Positions 17,007-25,869 of a stretch of 64,000 bases of DNA are shown one piece after another; position 1 is the stretch's first letter, and every line of letters begins with the position of its first letter. Source of the DNA: an uncultured Ruminococcus sp. GTDB taxonomy: Bacteria > Bacillota > Clostridia > Oscillospirales > Ruminococcaceae. The stretch spans positions 1 to 64,000 of the forward strand of contig CAMKMD010000007.1 of assembly GCA_946413815.1 (NCBI GenBank), read 5' to 3'. A model generated the notes under the pieces. It ran no database searches, was not told where the DNA came from, and saw only the letters and a program-made list of their open reading frames with translations. The translations under genes were made by a program, and so were the position numbers.

Positions 17007-18235
17007 TGCTGTTCAGACTTGAATGCAGAAAGATTATCCGTTCAGCGGCATTCCTCATCTATTGTGTAATATCGGTACTGTTCTTTGCCACCAATTACTA
17101 CAATGACTGTAAGGGCGGCGTATATATATCCTCCGGTGAATACAAGATAGTCGAGGACCATGACCTTATAATGGACGGCGCAGTGAATATGCTCGCAGGT
17201 GAATATACCTCCAACAAATACGTCTGCTATCCCTTCGGCTTCTACAAGGCTGTTCATCTCAGGGAAAGCAAGCAGGAAAAGATAGCTGCATATCTGAAGG
17301 AGATAACCGGCACAGATGGAAAGGAATTTGAAGCACTCTTCAGCGGCGGGGAAAAGTATTACACAGGATCAAGCGACCAGCCGATTTACAGCTTCGACAG
17401 CATCCCTGTTGCAGAAGGCTTTTCATATGACAGATTCAGGGAGATAATGGCAGATGTTGACGATATGCTCGGCGGCGGTTCGTATTATGATCCTGAGACT
17501 CTCGTCTACAACTATTCACGCGTTCCCATGACGGAAGATGAGGCTCAGGCAGAATATGACAGCTTCCTTAAAGAGGACCGGATAACAGGCGGTCTTGCAA
17601 GGCTGTTCAGTGATTATGCAGGCATCGATCTTGGCATACTTCCTGTATTTGCCGCTGCATACCTCACTTCTGCTGACAGAAAGCGCCGTATGCATGAGGT
17701 CGTCTATACAAAGAGTATTTCTTCATTCAGACTGGTATTCACAAGATACGCAGCTCTTGTATTCACCATGTTCATACCTGTATTCCTTGAAATGGTCGCA
17801 GCTCTTATACAAGCGCTCTTCGAGTATCCGGGACAGGATATGGATATACCCGTAATGTTTACTCTCCCCACATTCTGGCTGCTCCCCATACTCATGTTCG
17901 CAGCTGCTATGGGCGTAGTGATAACGGAGATATTCTCCCCGGCAACAGCCATATTCACACAGGTGGTCATCTGGTTCATGTCAACTATGATGGGCAGTGC
18001 TGAGCTCTGCGGAAAGATAGGCAGATTTACTCTGATATGCCGTCATAACTCTCCGGCAAACAGGGCCGAATTCCTTATGAATCAGGATAATTTCATATTC
18101 AGCCGCTTCTTCTGGGCAGCAGTTTCAATAGTGCTCGTCATGATTGCGGCATATGTCTACGAAGCAAAGAGAGGAGGAAGATTCAATGCTATCAAGCTGT
18201 TTGGCAAGGGTGGTATCCTCAGACGTAAAGCATAA
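17006..18235 (+). CDS. ABC transporter permease (module 1)
   Basis: Multiple hydrophobic segments, start overlaps stop of ATPase gene. Confidence 0.8.
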   Translation: MLFRLECRKIIRSAAFLIYCVISVLFFATNYYNDCKGGVYISSGEYKIVEDHDLIMDGAVNMLAGEYTSNKYVCYPFGFYKAVHLRESKQEKIAAYLKEITGTDGKEFEALFSGGEKYYTGSSDQPIYSFDSIPVAEGFSYDRFREIMADVDDMLGGGSYYDPETLVYNYSRVPMTEDEAQAEYDSFLKEDRITGGLARLFSDYAGIDLGILPVFAAAYLTSADRKRRMHEVVYTKSISSFRLVFTRYAALVFTMFIPVFLEMVAALIQALFEYPGQDMDIPVMFTLPTFWLLPILMFAAAMGVVITEIFSPATAIFTQVVIWFMSTMMGSAELCGKIGRFTLICRHNSPANRAEFLMNQDNFIFSRFFWAAVSIVLVMIAAYVYEAKRGGRFNAIKLFGKGGILRRKA

Positions 18236-18815
18236 TTTCCTTATACACTATCTTGCGGCTGCAGCTGTCCTTCTGGCTACTCCTGTGCTGTTCGGACTTG
18301 CCGAGCTTGACAGCCGTATGTCAGCACAGCCCCTTGAGATAATGCCGCCGCTTATGGGGCTCATCCTCTTAACTCCCTTGTTTTCCCCGGAGCAGAACGA
18401 AGGTATACTTGAAACAGTACGTTCCAAAAGAATGAGCAGACAGCTTGTAACACTGCTGCGTGTTATCTGCGCACTTGTACTTCTTGCGATTCTCGTCTGT
18501 ACTCTCGGAGGATACATGAGATACAATGACTGCGATGTCACCGCAAAGATGCTTGCAGGCACATTTGCAGGCGCAGCTGCACTCGGCGCTCTCGGTTTCT
18601 TCGTATCGGCATTTACGGACAATGTGATAGCCGGATATATGGTCTCCATTATGTACTTTATCATGAACCTGTTTCTTAAAAATAAGCTGGGGAAATTCTG
18701 CCTTATGTCCATGAGCTTCAACATAGAGGGAAGCAAGCCTGTACTCGCAGTATCGGCCGTGGTACTCATAGCTGCAGCTCTGCTCTTCAGGAAGCTCTTT
18801 CGGAACGAGTCATGA
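18186..18815 (+). CDS. ABC-type membrane permease (module 1, second)
   Basis: Six hydrophobic segments; RBS gaggagga before ATG 18186; overlaps previous gene. Confidence 0.75.
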   Translation: MLSSCLARVVSSDVKHNFLIHYLAAAAVLLATPVLFGLAELDSRMSAQPLEIMPPLMGLILLTPLFSPEQNEGILETVRSKRMSRQLVTLLRVICALVLLAILVCTLGGYMRYNDCDVTAKMLAGTFAGAAALGALGFFVSAFTDNVIAGYMVSIMYFIMNLFLKNKLGKFCLMSMSFNIEGSKPVLAVSAVVLIAAALLFRKLFRNES

Positions 18816-18817
18816 GA

Positions 18818-18846
18818 TTGACATATCCGGCCGATGATAGTATAAT
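18818..18846 (+). promoter_or_regulatory. Perfect-consensus sigma-70 promoter TTGACA-N17-TATAAT
   Basis: TTGACA 18818-18823, TATAAT 18841-18846. Confidence 0.85.
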
Positions 18847-18867
18847 TGACTTATAGGAAGTGATATT

Positions 18868-19539
18868 GTGTATAAAATACTTGTTGCCGATGATGAAAAG
18901 GACGTTGTAAGCCTGCTAAGGGATTATCTTGAGCTGAATGGCTACTGTGTCTACACTGCATACAACGGCGTTCAGGCAATAGAGGCGGCTTCAAATCAGC
19001 CCGACCTTATACTGCTTGACGTGAATATGCCTGAGGCTGACGGCTTTGAGGTCTGCTCACGCCTCAGGGAGCATATAAACTGCCCTATTCTCTTTCTCAC
19101 CGCCCGTGTGGAGGACGAGGACAAGATAAAGGGCTTTGCGTCCGGCGGAGATGACTATATAATCAAGCCCTTCTCCCTTGACGAGCTCGGAGCACGTATC
19201 GCCGCACATATCCGCCGCGACCACCGTCTGACGGCCTCGGCTAATGTGAGATTCTACGGCAACATCGTTATAAACTACACCGAAAAGACTGTTTCCGCAA
19301 AGGATACACTCCTCGACCTCACAAAGAAGGAGTACGGCATCATAGAGCTTCTCTCCCTGAATACCGGACAGGTCTTCGACAAAGAGCGCATATACGAAAA
19401 GATATGGGGCTACGATGCGGAAGGCGACAGCTCAGTCGTTGCAGAGCATATACGCCGCCTCAGGGCAAAGCTGGCAAAGCAGGGCGAGGAGATGCATATC
19501 GGAACAGTATGGGGCATGGGCTACAAATGGATAAAGTAA
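18868..19539 (+). CDS. OmpR-family response regulator (GTG start)
   Basis: ILVADDEKDVV, LILLDVNMP, FLTAR, KPF; C-terminal winged helix VVAEHIRRLRAKL. Confidence 0.93.
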   Translation: MYKILVADDEKDVVSLLRDYLELNGYCVYTAYNGVQAIEAASNQPDLILLDVNMPEADGFEVCSRLREHINCPILFLTARVEDEDKIKGFASGGDDYIIKPFSLDELGARIAAHIRRDHRLTASANVRFYGNIVINYTEKTVSAKDTLLDLTKKEYGIIELLSLNTGQVFDKERIYEKIWGYDAEGDSSVVAEHIRRLRAKLAKQGEEMHIGTVWGMGYKWIK

Positions 19540-20657
19540 GGAACAACAGTCTCACATCGGTGCTGATGAAGTATCTGATACCCGCACTGGCGGTATGCAC
19601 GGCGGGGAACATTATCATAGAAGCATTATTGAGCTACCTGAAAGAATGGTACTCTTCACTCTACAACTTCTATCTGCCGGAAGGCCCTTACGGCGCTTCC
19701 ACCGTCAGATATCTGATATACTATTTCCTGCGATTCGGAAATATCATACTGATACCGCTCTGGTCGGCGCTCTGCCTGTGGACTGCGGTGCGCATCTTCT
19801 GCCGACGGGAAGTGGCTGAGCCTGTGGATACCCTTATGAAGGCATCGGACAGGATACTCAGCGACGACCTTGATTTCAAGGTCGAAAGCAGCACGGATAA
19901 CGATCTGGGAAGGCTCTGCGGATCCTTTGAGAATATGCGCCGGAACCTGTATGACAGCAACTACAGTCTGTGGAAGGCTCTTGAAGAGAGAAAAAGGCTC
20001 AATTCTGCCTTCTCCCACGACCTCCGCACACCCATAACCGTACTGGGCGGCTATATGGAGCTGATGAAGAAGTGCGGGGACGGTATCAGCCCTGAGAAGC
20101 GTGAAGAGATAATGGCAAAGATGGCAGGACAGGTGGAAAGGCTGAAAAACTACACCGAGAAGATGAGCAGCATCCACAAGCTTGAGGATATAATCCCCGA
20201 TGTCAGTGAGGTCACCTTCGGGCATATTTGTGAGCAGATAAAGGACAGCGGCGAGCTGCTCTGCGGCGAGGTATTCAGCTTCACCTGTGAAGGCGGCAGC
20301 GATGCGGTCATAAACACCGACCCCGGGCTTTTAACGGAGATATTCCTGAACCTTGCCGCTAATGCCCGGCACTATACGAATACCTGCGTCAGATGCAGGA
20401 CGTCACTTGAGGGAGAGATTCTCCGGATAGTAGTATCCGATGACGGCAGCGGCTTCTCAGAGGAAGCGATGCGCAAGGCATGGAAGCCGTTCTACCGTGA
20501 CGAGAACGAGGAGGACAGGAATCACTTCGGTCTCGGCCTTTACATTTGCTGGCTGCTCAGCCGCAAGCTGGGCGGAGGTATCACCATCGCAAACAACGAG
20601 GACGGCGGCGGAATGGTAACTGCCGAGATTAGGTCCTTCACGGAAAAAGAAACATGA
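19527..20657 (+). CDS. Sensor histidine kinase
   Basis: SHDLRTPITVLGGYMEL H-box; FLNLAANARHYT N-box; SDDGSGF; HFGLGLYI; ATG 19527 overlaps RR stop. Confidence 0.93.
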   Translation: MDKVRNNSLTSVLMKYLIPALAVCTAGNIIIEALLSYLKEWYSSLYNFYLPEGPYGASTVRYLIYYFLRFGNIILIPLWSALCLWTAVRIFCRREVAEPVDTLMKASDRILSDDLDFKVESSTDNDLGRLCGSFENMRRNLYDSNYSLWKALEERKRLNSAFSHDLRTPITVLGGYMELMKKCGDGISPEKREEIMAKMAGQVERLKNYTEKMSSIHKLEDIIPDVSEVTFGHICEQIKDSGELLCGEVFSFTCEGGSDAVINTDPGLLTEIFLNLAANARHYTNTCVRCRTSLEGEILRIVVSDDGSGFSEEAMRKAWKPFYRDENEEDRNHFGLGLYICWLLSRKLGGGITIANNEDGGGMVTAEIRSFTEKET

Positions 20658-20669
20658 TATAGCTAAACT

Positions 20670-20694
20670 CACGGACGTATATAGTACGTCCGTG
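20670..20694 (+). terminator. Terminator hairpin
   Basis: CACGGACGTA-tatag-TACGTCCGTG followed by T-rich DNA. Confidence 0.8.
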
Positions 20695-20734
20695 TTATTG
20701 TTTATTTGTTCTGTTTTTTCGCATTTCCTGACAA

Positions 20735-20763
20735 TTGACAATTCTCCGGTGCAGTGATATAAT
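20735..20763 (+). promoter_or_regulatory. Perfect-consensus promoter TTGACA-N17-TATAAT with extended -10 TGA
   Basis: TTGACA 20735-20740, TATAAT 20758-20763. Confidence 0.85.
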
Positions 20764-20804
20764 TAAATATATAATAATCACCGCTGACGGAGGTGACATA
20801 ACGG

Positions 20805-22718
20805 ATGATAAATGCACTGAAGACCTTTGCTTTTTTCGGATGCTCTCTGACGAGCCGCTACAGGCAGGGCCTCTGCAAAAGCTTCAACTCTCAGGCAAAG
20901 AAGCTGAACGTAAACATGGTCTATTTCAACGCTCTCGGCAAGATAGGAGAAAAGAACACCGAGGACGGCGAACGTGAAGCTGACCTTATCGATTACATCG
21001 ATATAGACAGATTTGACGGCATAATCTATGACGGCGAGGGCTATAACGCAAAAGGTGCTGCTCTCAGAGTCATTGATAAGCTGAAACACGCAAAGTGTCC
21101 GGTCGTGTCCATCAGCAGTCATGTTGACGGATTCCATAACATCGATTTCGAGGACGCTTCAGGTATCAGAAGTCTCATCGAGCATTTTACCGATGTTCAC
21201 GGACATACAAGGATAGGCTTTATGTCCGGCTTTCTGACACATCATGACGCCCGGCTCAGGCTTGCGGAGTTCAGGGCTGTCATGAAGGAAAAAGGTCTCC
21301 CCGAGGACGGCGCCGGAGTCTTCGAGGGCGATTTCTGGTTCCACAAGGGCGAGGAGGCAGCGGATTTTTTCCTCTCACAGCCCGAACGGCCGCAGTCTAT
21401 CGTATGTGCCAATGACTATATGGCTATTGCCATAATCTCTGCTTTTAAGCTAAGGGGAATCCGAGTGCCGGAGGATATAGCTGTCTCTGGCTATGACGGC
21501 ACAATTGAAGGCAGGCAGTACGTCCCCCACATCACCACTGCCACAAGAGAGCGCGAGTACATCGCCGGAAAGGCCATGGATCTTCTCTACAGGCTCAGCT
21601 GCGGCGAAGAGGACAATAATGACTACATAGTCTGCCCGAGAACGATAATCACTCAGTCCTGCGGCTGTCAGAAAGTAGACCATAAGGCCGAGCTGCAGAA
21701 TATCAACGATATCTACAAGGACATCAGGCTCTTCGGATACTGCCTGAACGATGCAGAAGCCGCGATGCTCAAGCTCAGCAAGGTCGACAGGCTCTGCGAC
21801 CTTGAAGCAGCATTCAGGGAGTGTGCCACCAACTTCGGCGACTACTCCTCCTTCTTCCTGTTCATGCAGACCGACAGAGAAGGCAATCTTTCCTGCACAG
21901 ATGATTTTGTGACTCCGGACAACAGGTTCAGGCCTGTGATATGGATAGACACGAAGAATGAGTACGACAGAACGGATGCAGACTGCGCCAGACCCCTGCC
22001 GATACCCGCTACGGACTCGGATATCCCCCATTTCTTCTACATCATGAGCACATACTGCTCCGAGAGAATGTTCGGATATGCTCTGATAGAGATGAAGGAT
22101 GACGATATCTTCAACGATTTCTATAATATCTTCATCCTCGACCTGTCTGTGACCATAGACCGGCTATGGAAGAATGACAGAATAAACAAGCTATACGAAG
22201 AACAGAAAAAGCTCTACGAGAATCAGAGGGTTCTCAGTATCAGCGACGAGCTGACCGGTATGCTCAACAGGCGCGGCTTCGACCACTTCTCCAGAAAGGC
22301 TCTCCGCAGCCTGAAGGACAGGACTACAGTCTGCACCATGGTCATAGATATGGACGGTCTTAAATTCATCAACGATGAATATGGCCACAACGAAGGAGAT
22401 TTCTCCATAAGGATAGCCTCCAACATCATCATGGACTGCTGCACCTCTGATGAGATATGCGGACGTACAGGCGGCGATGAGTTCTATGTCTTCGCCGCAG
22501 ACTACTCACAGGAGAAACTCGAACGCTTTACCAGTGACCTCGAGACCCAGCTTGAAAAGTACAACGCCGGAATCAACCGGCCTTACAAAGTGGAGCTGAG
22601 CTGGGGCAGCTGTCTTGCGGAAACTGACTCCAAGGGGGATATCGACAGTTTACTGAGGATCAGCGATGAAAGGATGTACGAGCAGAAAATGGCCAAACCC
22701 AACAGACGTACAAGATAA
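20805..22718 (+). CDS. Periplasmic-binding-protein-like (LacI-type) sensor domain fused to GGDEF diguanylate cyclase
   Basis: AFFGCSLTSRYRQGLCKSF...VCANDYMAIAIISAFKLRGIRVPEDIAVSGYDG; GRTGGDEFYVFAAD; RBS ggaggtg. Confidence 0.93.
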   Translation: MINALKTFAFFGCSLTSRYRQGLCKSFNSQAKKLNVNMVYFNALGKIGEKNTEDGEREADLIDYIDIDRFDGIIYDGEGYNAKGAALRVIDKLKHAKCPVVSISSHVDGFHNIDFEDASGIRSLIEHFTDVHGHTRIGFMSGFLTHHDARLRLAEFRAVMKEKGLPEDGAGVFEGDFWFHKGEEAADFFLSQPERPQSIVCANDYMAIAIISAFKLRGIRVPEDIAVSGYDGTIEGRQYVPHITTATREREYIAGKAMDLLYRLSCGEEDNNDYIVCPRTIITQSCGCQKVDHKAELQNINDIYKDIRLFGYCLNDAEAAMLKLSKVDRLCDLEAAFRECATNFGDYSSFFLFMQTDREGNLSCTDDFVTPDNRFRPVIWIDTKNEYDRTDADCARPLPIPATDSDIPHFFYIMSTYCSERMFGYALIEMKDDDIFNDFYNIFILDLSVTIDRLWKNDRINKLYEEQKKLYENQRVLSISDELTGMLNRRGFDHFSRKALRSLKDRTTVCTMVIDMDGLKFINDEYGHNEGDFSIRIASNIIMDCCTSDEICGRTGGDEFYVFAADYSQEKLERFTSDLETQLEKYNAGINRPYKVELSWGSCLAETDSKGDIDSLLRISDERMYEQKMAKPNRRTR

Positions 22719-22724
22719 CAGCGG

Positions 22725-22759
22725 CTGCGCAGGCGTCTGAGACCTGCGCAGATTTTTTT
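22725..22759 (+). terminator. Rho-independent terminator
   Basis: CTGCGCAGG-cgtctgaga-CCTGCGCAG plus T7. Confidence 0.9.
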
Positions 22760-22789
22760 CAGAACTGATATATTGAGGTGAAGAGTATT

Positions 22790-23926
22790 ATGAAAGCAGT
22801 CATAGCAATGGATTCATTCAAAGGAAGCCTTTCCTCCTCAGAAGCAGGAGAGGCCGCTGCAGATGGTATATACCGCGTTTTCCCTGACGCAGATATCACT
22901 GTAAGGCCTGTTGCAGACGGCGGTGAGGGCACAGTACAGGCTCTCGTTTCAGGGCTTGACGGGCAGCTTGTAACAGCTGAGGTCTCCGACCCCATCGGCA
23001 GGCGGATCATGGCAGAATACGGCATACTCCCTGACAATACTGCGGTCATAGAGATGGCCGCTGCATCGGGACTGCCCCTGCTGTCCGCAGAAGAGCGTGA
23101 CCCGATGCGTACAACGACCTTTGGCACAGGCGAGCTTATACTTGACGCCGTTCACCGCGGCTGCCGGAACATCATCATCGGTATCGGAGGAAGCGCTACC
23201 AACGATGGCGGTATCGGCTGTCTGCAGGCTCTCGGCTTCGGTATGCTCGACAGTGAAGACAGGCAGGTCGGTTCAGGAGCGGAAGGTCTCTCACAGCTGG
23301 TACGTATCACTGATACAGATGTGATACCGGAGCTGCGGGAGTGCCGTTTCCATGTGGCCTGCGATGTTACGAATCCCCTCTGCGGAGAAAACGGATGCAG
23401 CGCTGTCTTTGCCCCGCAAAAGGGTGCGGATGCGGAGAAAGTCCGGCTCATGGACGGCTGCCTGCGGCGGTATGCCGGAATCGCAGCGGAATATTGTCCA
23501 TCCGCCTCCCCCGATACTCCTGGGGCAGGTGCGGCAGGCGGTCTGGGCTTTGCGCTTATGTACTTTCTGAATGCATCTCCCGAACCGGGAGCCGGGCTCA
23601 TAATACGCGAAACCGGGCTTGAAGAAGCCATAAGGGATGCAGATATCGTTGTCACAGGCGAGGGCTGTCTTGACAGTCAGACTGCCATGGGAAAGGCTCC
23701 CGCTGTAATTGCAGCAGCCGCTAAGAAATACAGAAAGCCTGTCCTGGCATTCAGCGGCGCTGTACGCAATGGCGCTGAGCTGTGTAATCGGCACGGCATC
23801 GACGCATTCTTTCCCATCCTCCGCAGGGTTTGTACACCGGAGGAGGCCATGGATAAGGAAAATGCCCGCCGCAGCCTTGCAGACACGGCGGAACAGGTTT
23901 TCAGGATGATAAAACTACTAAAGTGA
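22790..23926 (+). CDS. Glycerate kinase
   Basis: MKAVIAMDSFKGSLSSSEAGEAAADGI; VADGGEGT; IGIGGSATNDGGIGCLQALG; VTGEGCLDSQT. Confidence 0.96.
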   Translation: MKAVIAMDSFKGSLSSSEAGEAAADGIYRVFPDADITVRPVADGGEGTVQALVSGLDGQLVTAEVSDPIGRRIMAEYGILPDNTAVIEMAAASGLPLLSAEERDPMRTTTFGTGELILDAVHRGCRNIIIGIGGSATNDGGIGCLQALGFGMLDSEDRQVGSGAEGLSQLVRITDTDVIPELRECRFHVACDVTNPLCGENGCSAVFAPQKGADAEKVRLMDGCLRRYAGIAAEYCPSASPDTPGAGAAGGLGFALMYFLNASPEPGAGLIIRETGLEEAIRDADIVVTGEGCLDSQTAMGKAPAVIAAAAKKYRKPVLAFSGAVRNGAELCNRHGIDAFFPILRRVCTPEEAMDKENARRSLADTAEQVFRMIKLLK

Positions 23927-23936
23927 GGTAACAGCT

Positions 23937-24506
23937 ATGCAGTCATACAGAATAACGGCAGATGAAGCAAAAAAACGCCTTATCGAAGGCAACAGGAATT
24001 ATATCATGAGGAACGAGCTTGCAAACGACGTGTCGCCTGATACCCTTCTGCGATTTTGCAGGAGCGGTCAGAAGCCCTATGCCATCATCATTGCCTGCTC
24101 GGATTCCAGAGTTGTGCCGGAGCTCATCTTCTCGGCAGGCATCGGCGACCTCTTCGTCATCAGAGTTGCCGGAAATGTCATAGACTCACATCAGCTCGGC
24201 AGCATAGAGTATGCCGCAGAGCATCTCGGCACCGGTCTCATCGTCGTACTCGGCCACGACCGCTGCGGTGCGGTTGATGCTGCAATGAATCATGAGCCTG
24301 ACGGCTATATCAGATACATCACAGAGGAGATAGTCAAGGCTATAGGCGATGAAAAGGACGAGGTGAAGGCCTGCTGTCTCAATGTGAAGCACAGCTGTGA
24401 GATAATAGAGCATAGCCTGCAGATACAGAAGGACGAGCAGGAATACGGACTGAGAGTTCTCGGTGCAATCTACCATCTTGAAAGCGGAGAGGTTGAATTT
24501 CTCTGA
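23937..24506 (+). CDS. Beta-class carbonic anhydrase
   Basis: IIIACSDSRVVPELIFSAGIGDLFVIRVAGN; VVLGHDRCGAVDAA zinc ligands. Confidence 0.96.
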   Translation: MQSYRITADEAKKRLIEGNRNYIMRNELANDVSPDTLLRFCRSGQKPYAIIIACSDSRVVPELIFSAGIGDLFVIRVAGNVIDSHQLGSIEYAAEHLGTGLIVVLGHDRCGAVDAAMNHEPDGYIRYITEEIVKAIGDEKDEVKACCLNVKHSCEIIEHSLQIQKDEQEYGLRVLGAIYHLESGEVEFL

Positions 24507-24520
24507 GCCCGGACAGTATC

Positions 24521-24552
24521 AGAGCGGCCGCACACATCAGTGCGGCCGCTCT
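24521..24552. terminator. Bidirectional terminator
   Basis: AGAGCGGCCGCAC-acatca-GTGCGGCCGCTCT. Confidence 0.88.
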
Positions 24553-24554
24553 TC

Positions 24555-25415
24555 TTATCTGCCGAAATTCCGGCTGAATTCCTTGTAATTGTACTGCTCC
24601 GGAGTTCTGTCGAGGACTGCGAAATCTATCCTGCTGAACAGTTCATTCACGCCGTGTCCGCTGAATTCGAGTTCTCTGAGCACCTTGCTGAACAGGTCGG
24701 ATATGACCCTTGCATCGTTGCCGTAGGCACCGCAGCCCCATGCACCGAGAACAAGATATCTGTAGCCGAAGAATGCCGCACATCTGAGCATACCTGCTAT
24801 GCGTCCGCAGACCATATCCCTGTACTCAGCCTCGGTCATGCCCTCCTTGCCGGCAGATACCTTAGGCGCTGCACAGGTAAGGACAGATACAATGACTGTA
24901 TCGTCGAGGGTACTTCCGTCTGCATCCTTGATTATCTCCACGTCAGGCGTGAGCATCAGGGCATCTGAGCCCATTAATGAATGAAGACTCTCGTTATATC
25001 TGTAGTATTTCCTTGCCGCATCGCTTTCAAGGGATAACAGCAGAGAGCTCTTGCGGCACAGGTCCTCCTCCTGTGCCCTCGCACCTCTCCTGACACCGCC
25101 GCCGGGATGAACGGGGCTTGCAAGATTCAGTACAAGCACCTTCTGTCCAAGCTGTGCAGTAAGCTTCCTTGCAAGCACATAGGAATCGCAGTTCTCGCAG
25201 CTGTAGCGGCACTCTCCATCCTCTTTGACAGAGGGCTCAAAGTCCGTGCGGCTGCATATGTCCCCTACTTCTTCGGGCAGGTAAACCCGGATGTTTTTCA
25301 TCTCCGCGGCAGACAGCTTCAGGCTTATCTTCCTTCCGTCCTTTTCGTACCATCCCTGTTCCAGTATCTTCAGAGTATCCTCCAGCATACTGATATCAGG
25401 CCTTCTGTCTCTCAT
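24555..25415 (-). CDS. TIGR02452 / microbial PARG-like (macro-fold) protein
   Basis: VLVLNLASPVHPGGGVRRGARAQEEDLCRKSSLL; LVLGAWGCGAYGND. Confidence 0.9.
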   Translation of the reverse strand: MRDRRPDISMLEDTLKILEQGWYEKDGRKISLKLSAAEMKNIRVYLPEEVGDICSRTDFEPSVKEDGECRYSCENCDSYVLARKLTAQLGQKVLVLNLASPVHPGGGVRRGARAQEEDLCRKSSLLLSLESDAARKYYRYNESLHSLMGSDALMLTPDVEIIKDADGSTLDDTVIVSVLTCAAPKVSAGKEGMTEAEYRDMVCGRIAGMLRCAAFFGYRYLVLGAWGCGAYGNDARVISDLFSKVLRELEFSGHGVNELFSRIDFAVLDRTPEQYNYKEFSRNFGR

Positions 25416-25482
25416 TGTTATACCTCACTTTCTTATCCTTTCATAGAAGCACTTTTCATCCTCATGGCTGATGCCATGGAAA

Positions 25483-25869
25483 TCATTGAGAGGGGCATTC
25501 ACATTTTTTGTAGACGGCTATGACCCACAGTTCCCGGTATTCATCACGCCTGTCATATATCACGCCGTCAATGACAGGCATCAGGTGAAAGAAGCCCCTG
25601 CCGTCAGTGCAGAATACGCAGTACGCACCGCTTTCAAGCTCAAGCTCCCCGGCTCTTGTATCCTCATACTCCTTAAACTTCGTCATGCCGAATCCGGCCA
25701 TATATCCTCCGAAAACCCTCTCGTCATTATAGCTTTCAAGTCCCATGCTCTGTGCAAGTGCAGTAAGCTCCGCTTTCACTGTGCCGTATTCCTTTCCGGT
25801 GAGTTTTGTCATAGCCCTTGCTACACAGCTGCGGCTTTCGTCGGTCGGGTCGTAGAGTTCAAATCGCAT
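25483..25869 (-). CDS. Small putative papain-like cysteine peptidase-fold protein
   Basis: SCVARAMTKLTGKEYGTV (Cys motif) and FFHLMPVIDGVIYDRRDE (His/Asp motif); start overlaps stop of upstream dockerin gene. Confidence 0.6.
   Translation of the reverse strand: MRFELYDPTDESRSCVARAMTKLTGKEYGTVKAELTALAQSMGLESYNDERVFGGYMAGFGMTKFKEYEDTRAGELELESGAYCVFCTDGRGFFHLMPVIDGVIYDRRDEYRELWVIAVYKKCECPSQ

Noticed and set aside
16110-20657. Lantibiotic biosynthesis cluster suspected from ABC plus TCS module 1
   Set aside because: No LanBC/LanM, precursor peptide or protease found nearby; treated as a resistance/sensing module only.
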